Part shown: positions 10,207 to 19,593 of the stretch, piece by piece
Layout of the letters: each line of letters begins with the position of its first letter
How positions within the stretch are numbered: position 1 is the stretch's first letter
DNA from: Ooceraea biroi
Taxonomy: Eukaryota > Arthropoda > Insecta > Hymenoptera > Formicidae
Length of the DNA stretch: 64,000 nucleotides
Assembly: GCF_003672135.1 (NCBI RefSeq)
Contig: NC_039517.1
Span: 12,920,601 to 12,984,600 of the forward strand
Reading direction: 5' to 3'
Notes under the pieces: model-generated
Told to the model about the DNA's origin: nothing
Seen by the model: only the letters and a program-made list of their open reading frames with translations
Database searches by the model: none
Program-made: the position numbers and the translations under genes

Positions 10207-10470
10207 TCATTCCTGGGCCATTCGTTGAGGCTGGAGCTCCGCGTGGGCGGTATGGGGGAGGGCGATATGGAGGAGCGTGGGGAGTGGGGGGAGGGATGCT
10301 CTTCGGAGGACGGGTGGAGGAGCACGGGATGGGGGGTTGTCGTTGGCTATTCGTTTGCGATCCGTGAGCGCCTGTCGAATACCGTCTAGCATGGCCCGGT
10401 CCTCATCCATGTCCAAATTTATGAGAGATATTCGTTCGATGAGTGCGACGTTGAGCGACTGGTTTGTCAC
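10207..10470 (-). CDS. Unrecognised partial ORF in the palindrome centre
   Basis: An open frame on the minus strand reads NVALIERISLINLDMDEDRA then GIRQALTDRKRIAND, followed by a Pro-rich tail (PPSRAPPPVLRRASLPPLP). It has no ATG at its start; an acceptor-like CTATTAG precedes the first codons, so it may be an internal or last exon. The helical start and Pro-rich tail look more like protein than the flanking minisatellite does. I cannot assign a family, and it could be chance. Confidence 0.3.
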   Translation of the reverse strand: MTNQSLNVALIERISLINLDMDEDRAMLDGIRQALTDRKRIANDNPPSRAPPPVLRRASLPPLPTLLHIALPHTAHAELQPQRMAQE

Positions 10471-10479
10471 GATGCGCTA

Positions 10480-10700
10480 ATAGATTTTTCTCTATACACA
10501 GTCTCACGCGCGATAACGTCTTTATCGCAATTGGTAGCAGCCAGGTATCGGCGCTTGGATTATAATATGACACATCGCTTCTGTTTGGTATGTTTATATC
10601 AACATCCCTTTGACTGGAACCGCCGCTCGAAGACCCACGTGCCAGAGGACACTTGAGAGAACACCTCCCCTCCCCCGCACCCCTTCGGATCTCCCGAGTT
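10480..10700 (-). repeat. Inverted array unit in the palindrome centre
   Basis: One inverted unit of the 160-bp array (CTCACGCGCGATAACGTC, then GGTAGCAGCCAGGTATCGG), then TCCCTTTGACTGGAACCGCC and CTCGAAGACCCACG, matching the junction between array and GC-rich module seen at 3070-3110 and 18031-18090. Confidence 0.6.
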
Positions 10701-11160
10701 AGAATCATTCCCGTCTCGTATCTGTACCGTCTCCTCTTACTCGCTCTTTGATAGCAGCCAGGTATAACGTGTATCGAACGTGTATCGAACGTTTTAAGAA
10801 CGTGGAACGAACGAGTCAAGAACGTGTATCGAACGTGTTTGAACGTGTACCGAACGTGGAACGAACGAGAACGCACGTTTTAAGAACGTGGAACGAACGA
10901 GTCAAGAACAGCTCGGTTATTGAAGGGTAACAGATCGGATGATCGCCGACCGCTAATAAAGGACTGATAACCTGGTCAGTCACATGAGCTCCGAAGGACG
11001 TAAGAAAGGTGCCGTCAGTTTCGAGACGCGGCGACTCGGTGAGGAGCTGATCAGCGCTTAAAAAAATTTATTCCCCCTCCCCTCCTTATAATTAGTTGAA
11101 GAATCGAACACGTTCGTGCACGTTCAGTATTGCGTCACCCCGAATTCCATACTTTATACG

Positions 11161-13674
11161 TGTTACGTCCAGAGCTCCGTGAACTCGACGGAAGGGCGCA
11201 ACAGGACGCCTCTCGTATCTTTGGCGGTCAGACCCCAAAACACGAGTCGGACTGACCACTTGCTCCGGCTTAAAGGTCAACGGCCACGGGGGTCGATCTT
11301 ACCGTAAGCCCGGAACGGTCTGCCCGTAGGTCCCTTTTTAGGTCAAGGAAACTTCCCTTTTACCTGGGATAGGACCCTGTACGACCTGCTGAGGTTGATA
11401 GATGAACAGAGGGAATTAAAATGATTAACACATCGGTGTCTAGTTAACTAAAAAAACATTTATTCAAATAAAACAAAGTATGTCTAGAACATATTTGGTT
11501 GAAAAAGAAAAATTTAAAGTGTATATGTTGTTTTGTGTCTATAATTGTGTAATTTGAAAATATAATTTTACTTGGAGATTATAATCAGTTATAAATTGAA
11601 ACTAAACATAGCCAAAAGCTAAACGCTCTACTTTCTAAATCTATCTTCCAAATAAAGTCTAATTCTAAAAAACATAAAACTAAGGGAGAACAACTTAACC
11701 AATAAAATAATATATAAATGAAAACTACGGCGACCGATCTATTTCTAACATCTATTTCTACATTAACACTAATCATTAATCAAGAAGTATCGGCGCAAAA
11801 AGTGTACTGGGAATAGGATAGGGAATAAGTGTCCTCTGATTATGAGGGCAACCCCCCGGCGCCTGGGTCGGTATGCCGTAGGGCGGCCCTGAGTGAGAGG
11901 ATAGGGAAAAAATCGGGGTCTATAACGATGGCATCAGGGGGAAGAGGGAATGCGACTTGCGGAAGGATGTGAGAGAACCGTTCACCCAGAACTGCAAGTG
12001 AACGGCTGACGAAATCCTCAACTATATCTTCGTCCCTCAAGGGCGACGGAGAAGGAGGAAGAGAAGGAAAATTCGGGAAATCCTCAAAATCAGCCGGTTG
12101 AACCGGTGAGTAGTGTCGTGAGGATGGAGCCGGGGAAATGGAAGGAGAATGGCGGGGAGAGCTAGGCGGCGATGCCTGGATGGATGCTCGTGAAGAGAAT
12201 TCGGACATAGAGAAATAACAAGAAGGCGGTGTAAGAGAAAGAGGAGGAGGGGATATAGATAGGGCAACGCTAGAAGGGGTTGAAGGACGTGAAAAGGAGT
12301 GCGATTGAGAAGAAGAAGAAGCAGAAGACGGAGTGGGTGACCGGGCTAGGGATTCCAAAACTTGAATGGATAGGGATGACGATGGCTTAGGTGAGGGAGA
12401 GGAAATGATCAAGACGGAGGAAGATGAGGAAGGAGGGCGAGGAGGATCTAAAATTCTGACCGATGAACTGCCCGACGCTGTTGAGGGGGGCCGCGCGGAT
12501 CGATCTCTATCGCGATCTTTTTCCGCGGTGGTTCCGTCGTTGGATGGCCCCCAGACCACGACCCTTGGTCGGTATTAGATGGTCCCGCAACGGGAGACAC
12601 ACTTCGGGATCTTTTTCCGGAAGACACTTGAAACGGGCAAACGAAATGAGACAGGGAGAAATGGATAAAAAAAGGGTAGAAGAGACTAGAAGAAATTAAA
12701 CATGAAAGACGTCGGTGATGATTTAGTTGAGTGAAAGGAAAGAAAGGAAAAGAAAGATGTAACAGACTGAAGGTTCGCTTACTCTGTTGAAGGTGTGAAT
12801 CGTCCGGTAATTCCTGTTATAATGAATCGATGTAGTGCTGGCCGATCAGAAGTTTGTTACTCTGCAGTGGCGTGTTGGTTCCCAGCAGAGAAACTACCTG
12901 GTGTTATTGCACCTTGGAATGGTGTAAGGCACTGGACTTTTCGCACAACACCAAGATAAACGGTTTCAACTTGAAACTGACTTCCGCACAACACCGTAAT
13001 ACAAGAAATGGTTATGAGCGCGAACACTGAGAAAAAAATGAATGAACTTCGTTCGCGAAGACGGTGAGAAAAATCAATGAGCTCACCTCCGGAGTGGTCA
13101 TCACCTTTTATACGATAGGGATGACGTGGAAGAGGTAGCTTTTCCAGGAACCGTTTTTCGGAGAACCACCTTTCGGGGATCGTTTGTTAATTTAATTACA
13201 AATAATCGACAGTCGGTCTATGAGACGATAAGCCGTTCGCAGATGGTTCTTCCAGCCGGAAGGGTTCCTCACAGAAGTCTCGCGCCGACACACGTGTGTC
13301 TGGACTCGCGGCTCCTGTGAGGGTTCCCGGGGATGACCTGGCGCAGCTGTATCATTGCTCTTCCTGGAAGAGCGATACTGCAGTTACGCGCGACCGAATT
13401 TGTTGCAATGCGGCTTATCGTCTTTCAATTCAAATGATAGGGGTCTAATATCGCGCCTGTCTGGACACGTGCGTCAAAACCTGCGGCTCTTGTGAGGGTA
13501 TTTTCCTGGAAATGTTCCGACGCAGCTATGTCATTTGTTTCTTACTAGTCCCTCACTGAGGCCCTACTGATCACACGCGACCGGATCGACGCGTCGCATC
13601 ACATTGTCCGACAATTAAAAAAATATCGTTATATTTCCTGGAATCAAGGAACCGTGCAGTCTCTGGACGTAAAA
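11161..13674 (-). mobile_element. Family B LTR in right arm, TSD TACG
   Basis: The 3' end of the unit is at 11161 (TGTTACGTCCAGAGCTC read on plus) and the 5' end at 13674, where the last bases are GTAAAA instead of GTAACA. TACG flanks it at 11157-11160 and 13675-13678. Removing the unit and one TACG restores the sequence seen at 9387-9400 in the left arm, which directly shows the empty site. A TATA box (TATAAAAGG) lies at 13104-13112 on the minus strand, followed by exon 1 and a GTAAGC donor near 12790. Length is 2514 bp. Confidence 0.88.
11840..12626 (-). CDS. LTR-embedded Ser/Pro-rich protein (family B)
   Basis: Exon 2 of the LTR-internal transcript begins at 12626 directly after a pyrimidine-rich acceptor (TTTCAAG). 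The first bases are TG and the exon 1 donor is preceded by A (CAACAGA|GTAAGC), so ATG arises only by splicing. The predicted start is MSSGKRSR. A frame change near 12560 moves into the long frame that stops at 11840. The middle is Ser/Pro-rich. The C-terminus carries the conserved domain: ILPQVAFPLPPDAIVIDPDF, then LRAALRHTDP. The last part is shortened (ends GAGGLPS) relative to the 24.9 kb copy, so this copy is probably defective. Function unknown. Confidence 0.5.
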
Positions 13675-13675
13675 T

Positions 13676-13925
13676 ACGTAAGCAGCGCTGACATCGGCGC
13701 TTAAAAACGTTTAATCCCCCCTCCCCTTTCCTTATAATTAGTTAAAGCATCGAACACGTTCGTGCATGTTCCGTATTGCGTCACCCCCGAATTCCATACT
13801 TTATACGTACGCAGCGCTGACATCGGCGCTTAAAAACGTTTAATCCCCCCCTCCCCTCTCCTTATAATTGGTTGAAGAATTGAACACGTTCGTGCGTGCA
13901 TGTTCAGTATTGAGTCAACCACTGT
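13676..13925. repeat. 129-bp tandem repeat in right arm
   Basis: Two units with a 129-bp period (GCAGCGCTGACATCGGCGCT at 13682 and 13811), each followed by a TTAATCCCCCC tract and CGAACACGTTCGTGC. The left arm has related inverted units around 9320-9500. Confidence 0.8.
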
Positions 13926-13973
13926 GCGTGCAAAACCTAACCAGCAGCAACGTACTCCACTGAGGGAAGCAGC

Positions 13974-14660
13974 ATGAACTATTACGTTCCGCTTCAGGAC
14001 GCTCCACCGAAGCAATGTACCAGGTATGTTTATGAATCTTCCCCTTTGTCTCATACTTTTGATTTTTGTTAACTATTCTTAACTATTTTTGTTTGTGATC
14101 TTAGCGTTTTACCCACGCGTCGTGCAGTTCGCATACTGGGCAGGAGATACGCGCTAACGGCTACGGGATATAAGTACCTGGACATCGGCATCAACGTCGG
14201 TCCACCGAGCTACGTCGAGATCGCGATAGGCGATCATCGGGGAAACGAGCTGATCCTGTTTCTCGAAACGTGGAAGGGACTCTACGAACAACAATGGGAC
14301 ATTCAGAACCGTCTCCGCAAGGATGTTCGCGGCCGTCCTATCACCGTTGGACCGTTGACGGTGCGATTCAGTGCGATGAACGATAACAAACTCGTGTGTT
14401 TGGATTCGTCCGACGTACGGTTGATGATGACCGAATCGACGTTCTTCACCATGATTAACTTGGACCGCTGCATCGAGCTGACGTACGCTCAGTTGGATCG
14501 TGTCGTCGAAAAGGTCGATACAAAGTTCGTACTATTTTCAAATATCGCGTCCGCCGAGACTAAGGATGCGTCAAACGCCATACGCGCCAGCGAATGCTTC
14601 AACGACGATCACATTATAGATTGTGAGCTGTTGGCTCTGGTTTTTGGTAAACCGATGTAA
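13974..14660 (+). CDS. Gene W (right copy): two-exon 201-aa protein
   Basis: Exon 1 is 13974-14023 (50 nt), the intron 14024-14104 (GTATGT...GATCTTAG), and exon 2 is 14105-14660. The exons add to 606 nt and an uninterrupted frame of 201 codons ending FGKPM. Exon 1 contributes MNYYVPLQDAPPKQC, and exon 2 opens VLPTRRAVRILGRRYA. An AATAAA polyadenylation-like signal overlaps the 3' flank at 14671. It mirrors the left copy base for base over long stretches. Gene X copy b begins about 340 bp downstream on the same strand. Intactness of both copies and correct splice sites suggest the duplication is recent or that the protein was needed until recently. Confidence 0.62.
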
Positions 14661-14998
14661 ACCGACATACAATAAAAAATACTTTTACATGTATAAGGTG
14701 TACTTTTCTTTTCCTCACACTCATTTCCCTCACGCACCTGAGTATCCTCTACGTAAGTTGTACATGTAACGTCTAGTCGTATGTGGCTGTGATACGCGCG
14801 CGTGTTATGTGGACGCATTCGATAGCATCACGTTACGCCATCGAGCTAACAGTTTATTTAACACGTATCTTTATATTGCCCATTGATAGTCCTACTCTTC
14901 TTTGTTCTATGGGCTACTGGTGAACGATTTTTTTCCCATTCAGTCAGTCAGTCAGTCAGTCTTCATTTGAGCGAACGGTAGTAAGAAAGTTTTTTCAG

Positions 14999-15552
14999 AA
15001 GTAATGTATGATAGCAATCGAATGACGACGATCGAGGAAGAGGTGGAAGAGGAGCAGCAGTTACGAAAGAGACAAAGGAATGAGAAAGATATAGGTGAGT
15101 TTTTTTATTTTGTACATAGTATTATACTGTGTTATGTAACTACAAAACGATCGTGGTTTTAGCAATGCTGTATGCACTAAAGAGGATAAGGATAGCGGAC
15201 GAGGAGGAGGACAATGACGATGACGACGATATAAGTGAGTTTTAGAACTATTATACAACTGCGTTCAGAACAGAATAAATTCAGTTACGATAGTTTCAGT
15301 AATTAATAAACGACTTTTGTTGCAGGAATTATATTTGATAGCACTTCAAAGCGCGTACGATTCGCGCAGAACGTCGATGAGTATTTTATGTTGTTTTATT
15401 CTATTTTACATATTTTTATACAACAACTGTTCTATTACGAATAGTAAACTACTACACGACTTTTTTCAGAAGTAATTTATGCGGACGAGGAGGAGAACGG
15501 AGAGGATGAGGAGAAGGACGAGGAGGAAGAGGAGGACGAAGACGATGACGAC
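14999..15552 (+). pseudogene. Gene X copy b, exons 4-7, cut by LTR
   Basis: Four exons match the end of the intact gene X: 14999-15094 (TTTTTTCAG acceptor, GTGAGT donor), 15163-15234 (ends DDDDDIS), one starting at 15326 (IIFDSTSKRVRFAQ against IIFDDSIARRVRFAE), and a last one from 15470 that is broken at 15552 by a family A LTR. Exons 1-3 are absent, since the inverted-repeat arm joins directly upstream of exon 4. The intervening introns keep canonical ends, and exon lengths of 96 and 72 nt keep phase. Confidence 0.6.
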
Positions 15553-17656
15553 TGTTACGTCCAGAAGACTCCAAGGTTCCTCGCTTCCATAGGAAAAATA
15601 TTAAACTTAGAAATAAGAAAAAGTAACAAGTAAGAATTAGTCCCCTCTAACGGAAAGAACGACCGGACGAGCGCAGGGGCCAAGTGGATAGGCATTATGC
15701 AAATCACAAGGCTCACGGTTTTCCAACCCCAGCTGTGCTCGGCCGGAACACTCGATAAGCAATAAACAACCGGAGTTAGTAGCAAAAAATCACTTAGCAA
15801 AGACCGCTCCCGATCTGGGAAAGCGGAGCAACATTTGAGAAACGTGACCGCTGACGGCCATAAAGTAATCCACCGAATTTAAATACTGAGAAATCTGCCA
15901 TACATGGGGAGATCCAAACTAAAGATACGACGCAAATGGATTAAAGGAAACGCGAGCGTGGATTGCAATATGGTAAACGGAGGGGTCTTCACAAGTGCCG
16001 CACTTTAACTTTCAAGAACAAAATCATAAATTTATCGGATACCAGCTGCAATTCGGGAAAAATAAGCGCTCCAATAGAAACGAATTTGTTTTACTTTTCT
16101 TTCCTCTGGGAAACGAATAACCCCCACCTACACTCTTTTAGCCCTATATAAAGGGAACAATTTGGTCAGACGCTCTCTTTATCTTTGGTCAGCCTGCAAT
16201 TGCACATCGTACTGTTACGTTCCCGTGATCGGGACGTCGCGTTTAAGAAATAGAGTCAGTGTTGGACGCCAACCGAAGAATCTCTGGCCAGGTTGGCCCC
16301 TTCAACGTATCGAAGAACGACTCCTACCGAAGATCAACTCCATTAGAAAAACAGTACCACCAAAAGTAAGCCTAAATTTCATATTAATTTCATTTCACTC
16401 CCCTCCAACCGTCTTCGTGGTTTCATTTCGGTTTCTTGCACAAAGAATCAATTCCGTTTTATTTCGTTTAAGTGTCAAATTTTAATCGTGGACGCAGTAA
16501 TACGCCGACAGAATCGTTGGCAGAAACTGTGACGTGTAGCCAAGGGGCATCTTACTCCGAACCGACAATTACCAACAATTCAGCACAGTTAACCGATAAC
16601 ACCAAGCGTTACTCACCCCTTTTTGTAAATATTCCGTCACCTGGATCTAGCATTATCGCGAATCCATCTTCTACTCCCGGTCACTCCCCCCTTTCCCTCC
16701 CTGATTTGTCTCCACGGTGGTATTCACCCATCCCCTCTCCTGAGTTCGGGCAGACCCCAAACTCGGTCATCCCTTCTTCTACACCCGAACTGAGTACCTA
16801 CCTTCCCCCACCAACTTCAGTCCCTGAGAACCCTGATTTTTTCGGCCTGCCCATCCCTACCATTCCAACGTTAAGGGAGTTTTCGCAGGGCGCTTTCCGC
16901 CTATTATTAGAGTACTTCCTAGATTTCTTTCCCACTTACTCTCTACCACTTCCACCTAATACTATAACTTGCGGACCAGGACCCATAAATATACCTTATA
17001 AACATCCGTACAAGGTCTATTGATATTTAATGCATCGCCTTTTCGAATTATTGAATTTATAATTTAGATTTAATTTAAATGCGTCCTATGAGTTGTTTCC
17101 GTTTTACAAATTAGCAACATTGTAGTTCTTGATTTGAGGTGAGTTCGCAATCGAAAGAATTGTAATCATGTTCGATTTTGTAATCCATTTTCAAAACTAT
17201 AAGCATTTGTATCTGTAGGAATTATTTATTTGACTTATGTAAATATACCATGTTAATTAGTAGAAACTACCCAATTTCATTTAATTAATTTCCCTCGTTT
17301 CATTTCCTTTCCTTGACAGATCGTACAGGTCCAACCCTTGTAATAGAGATTCATTTCCTTTACCTAAAAAGGACCATCGAGTCGACCGTCTCGAATAATA
17401 GGGTAAAATCGACTTTGGTCGTTAACGTGAAAATCGAGTGACCGTTTCGAATAATAAGGTAAAATTGACTTTGGTTGTTGACCCGAAAATCGAGGGACCG
17501 TTTCGAATAACGGTAAAATCGACTTTGGTCGTTGACCCGAAATTCGAAGCGTACCGGTCGGCTCGAACACACGAGGTACTGCGGTTGTGTGTCTACGTAC
17601 CTCGAGAGGCGTCTGGTTGCGCCCTTCCTCGAGCTCACGGAGCTCTGGACGTAACA
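15553..17656 (+). mobile_element. Family A LTR without matching TSD
   Basis: Ends TGTTACGTCCAG (15553) and CTGGACGTAACA (17656). The TATA box (TATATAAA) is at 16145-16152 after ACACTCTTTTAGCCC. Flanking bases are CGAC on the left and TTAC on the right, which do not match. The left side is gene X coding sequence, the right side the inverted gene Y tail, so flanking DNA was lost or two copies recombined. A 56-60-bp unit (AAAATCGACTTTGGTCGTT) is present three times at 17395-17545. Confidence 0.85.
16473..17023 (+). CDS. LTR-embedded Ser/Pro-rich protein (family A), truncated
   Basis: Exon 1 ends at 16365 (CCAAAA|GTAAGC), and exon 2 starts with TG at 16473 after TTTCGTTTAAG. Splicing therefore makes AAAATG and the product starts MSNFNRGRSN. 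The N-terminal 110 residues are rich in S, P and T. A conserved segment follows (LREFSQGAFRLLLEYFLDFF, then SLPLPPNTITCGPGPINIP), but the frame then ends after YKHPYKVY, missing the last 40 residues found in the copies at 32617 and 59980. The copy is therefore probably non-functional. The family is not recognised. Confidence 0.5.
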
Positions 17657-17659
17657 TTA

Positions 17660-17740
17660 CTCTTTGTTATATTTTTATTATACTTTATTAAATATTCTTA
17701 TTACATAAACATTCTCGTTCTCATGGTTCCTAGAACATGT
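17660..17740 (-). pseudogene. Inverted gene Y tail
   Basis: The 30 bases at 17677-17706 are an exact inverse of 5055-5084, the stop-codon region of gene Y. This places a minus-strand Y remnant converging on gene X copy b, mirroring the left half of the palindrome. The rest of this Y copy is missing. Confidence 0.6.
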
Positions 17741-18030
17741 GTTTCCATAAACATCCCTTTGACGGCAGCCGTAGCCCCGAAGAATTTTATTAGCTCTTAT
17801 CTATATACATTCTCACGCGTGGTAACGTCTTTGTCTCATTGAGCCGGGCACCGGCGCTCTGAAGTAGCAGCCAGGTATCGGTGCCCCGAAGAGGTTTACT
17901 GATTTTTATCTCTAAACTATCTCACGCACGGTAACGTCTTTGTCGCAATTGATAGCAGCCAGGTACCGGCGCTTGCAATTTTCTTATCGCTTCTGTATAA
18001 CAATACCTTGGTTCCTGAAAGATTTGTTTA
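17740..18030 (-). repeat. Inverted tandem array
   Basis: Inverse of the 3139-3460 array. Two near-copies of GGTAACGTCTTTGTC (about 17820 and 17930), each with AGCAGCCAGGTA and CGGCGCT, bounded by ATCCCTTTGAC motifs at 17754 and 18040. Confidence 0.7.
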
Positions 18031-18240
18031 CAGAAACATCCCTTTGACTAGTACCACCGCTCGAAGACCCCACCGCTCGAAGACCCCACCGCGTGACGTC
18101 ATACCCCACGCGCCCAGAGAGACCCCCCCCTCCCCGCACCCCCTCGGAGGCCCTGGTCCAGAGAGAAATACCCTCCCCCTCCCCGCATCCCCCTCGGAGC
18201 CCCCGGTCCAGAGAAACCCCCCCCTCCCCGCGAGCCTCGA
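18031..18240 (-). repeat. GC-rich TGACGTCA module (inverted)
   Basis: Contains two copies of CCACCGCTCGAAGACCC, then TGACGTCA at 18093-18100. Three C-rich blocks follow, with CTCGGAG and GGTCCAGAGA repeated. It separates the array from a polymerase B fragment, in mirror order to 2929-3110. Open frames across it are artefacts of the repeats. Confidence 0.65.
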
Positions 18241-18242
18241 TG

Positions 18243-18540
18243 TTATACGCGATTGATCTCGAGTCATTTCTATGTGGTCTTTCAAACACTGCATGTAATC
18301 ATGGAACGCTATCGTTCGCGTGACTACATTCGTCTTGACTCCTTTCGCTTTTTTCGTATCTTTTTTACCGTCTACTTTCACAGCGTACATTTTCGCTCTG
18401 AGCCCCACGAATTCCGTTATGATCGCGCCGTTGTTCTCATCTTTCATTAAACCTGGTACCTTTTTATTCGCGAGCGGTATTCCATATACGTTGTCGGATG
18501 CGTAATCACTCGTATCAAATCGTGGAATGTCGCGTTTCAT
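18243..18540 (-). pseudogene. Polymerase B C-terminal fragment
   Basis: About 99 codons in one frame, homologous to the polB region 63020-63317 downstream of motif C. Shared blocks are RFDTSDYAS, NVYGIPLANKKVP, LMKDENNGAI, TEFVGLRAKMYA, VDGKK and EMTRDQSRI. Substitutions are mostly conservative and no stop interrupts it, but the N-terminal polymerase and exonuclease domains are missing. After DQSRI the frame runs into the GC-rich module, so this is a rearranged remnant. Confidence 0.85.
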
Positions 18541-18647
18541 TTGCTCCGGAAAACAGCTTTTTCATTTCTATCAGCCTTCCTGTACGTAAGGATCGCTTAT
18601 CTTGTGCCAAAGTTTCGTAAACTCAGTGTCGGGCTAAATTTTCAAAG

Positions 18648-18780
18648 TAGAATATCACGAACATTTCCAAGGTGGAATATCACGAACATTTCCAAGGTGG
18701 AATATCACGAACATTTCCAAAGTGGAATGTTACGAACATTTAAAAGTGGAATAACACGAACATTTCCAAAAGTGGAAAGT
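18648..18780 (+). repeat. 25-bp tandem repeat
   Basis: About five units of AATATCACGAACATTTCCAA plus GGTGG, diverging toward the right. Confidence 0.85.
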
Positions 18781-18905
18781 AGAGTATCTAAGCGGGTTCT
18801 GGACCACTTTTGGGGAGGGGGTAAGATCGGTCCTAATCCAGGTCGGTTCTGGGCCAACGGTGGTCCTAACTCAAGGGAGGGTGAGGGGGGGTTTGACGTC
18901 ACGAA
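18781..18905 (+). repeat. GC-rich module relative
   Basis: GGTTCTGGACC, a G-rich tract, two GGTCCTAA motifs, and TTTGACGTCACGAAG ending at about 18905. Same architecture as the module at 2990-3110. Confidence 0.5.
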
Positions 18906-19593
18906 GGGTATGTTTTATGACCCTGCGACACTTTTCTATCTTTAATGTAGGGATAATTGTTTAAGATTATGACCAACCGTCATATCTCTATTTGAGTGCT
19001 GACACTCGGCTGCTGGAATGTTTGACATATTATAAGATGTAAAACGTTCCAGCGGATAAGCTAAGTTGAGTGCAATTTTCAAACCTTATCGTAATCTGCG
19101 TGGTTCAGGTGATTGAGTGAGTGGTTATATGGGTGACCCACCCAGGTTCGATTCTGACATAAGTAAGTCATTTTTACATTATATTTTATCGTCTAGACGT
19201 TTATCGCGATTGGTGTCGGACCTAGTATGGTATCTTAACGTACTCGGTAGCACGAAAACTATTTTTATCTAAATCCTAAACTTTCTATCGGAAAATACAA
19301 AGGCGATATAGACTCGCTCGCTGTTGAAAGTTTTTTTACCTACGTTCTCAAATATTAACAACAAATCCCTTCCTCACTAAGTTCCATCTCCCACAAATTT
19401 TGAAACCAGTCACTTTTCGCGCAAAGTCTCCACCCTCGCCTCTAACAAATCGCTAACTCTACTCTTATTTTTTTCTACGGGTTACATGCAAAAGATTTTA
19501 TTCTCACCCAAACAGTTGATCTTTGGTCGCGAGTAGTGCAAGTGTATTATAAGTGCAAGAAATAAGAACACGTGGGCCGCATATCAAAGGAAA
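18906..19593. other. Gap upstream of gene X copy c
   Basis: No ORF is supported. A stretch at about 19100-19165 has a B-box-like GGTTCGATTCT preceded by GTGACCCACCCA and could be a decayed tRNA-derived sequence. The immediate upstream region of gene X (19400-19590) shows no clear TATA box. Confidence 0.4.

Larger units (their letters stand above)
10765..14968. repeat. Right arm of large inverted repeat, split by LTR
   Basis: Inverse of the left arm (8222 to about 9850), interrupted by the family B LTR at 11161-13674. It contains the inverted minisatellite (10765-10910), a segment matching 9495-9650, an extra 129-bp unit and the right copy of gene W. The arm ends near the CAGTCAGT run at about 14945-14968, beyond which only diverged similarity continues. 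Confidence 0.75.

Noticed and set aside
9640..10910. Numerous short ORFs encoding HVRYTF/NVYRT-like repeats
   Set aside because: Translations of the 11-bp minisatellite in several frames at once; not genes.
18008..18289. Pro/Arg-rich and Gly-rich ORFs
   Set aside because: They arise from the GC-rich repeat module next to a polB fragment and are open in several frames because of composition.
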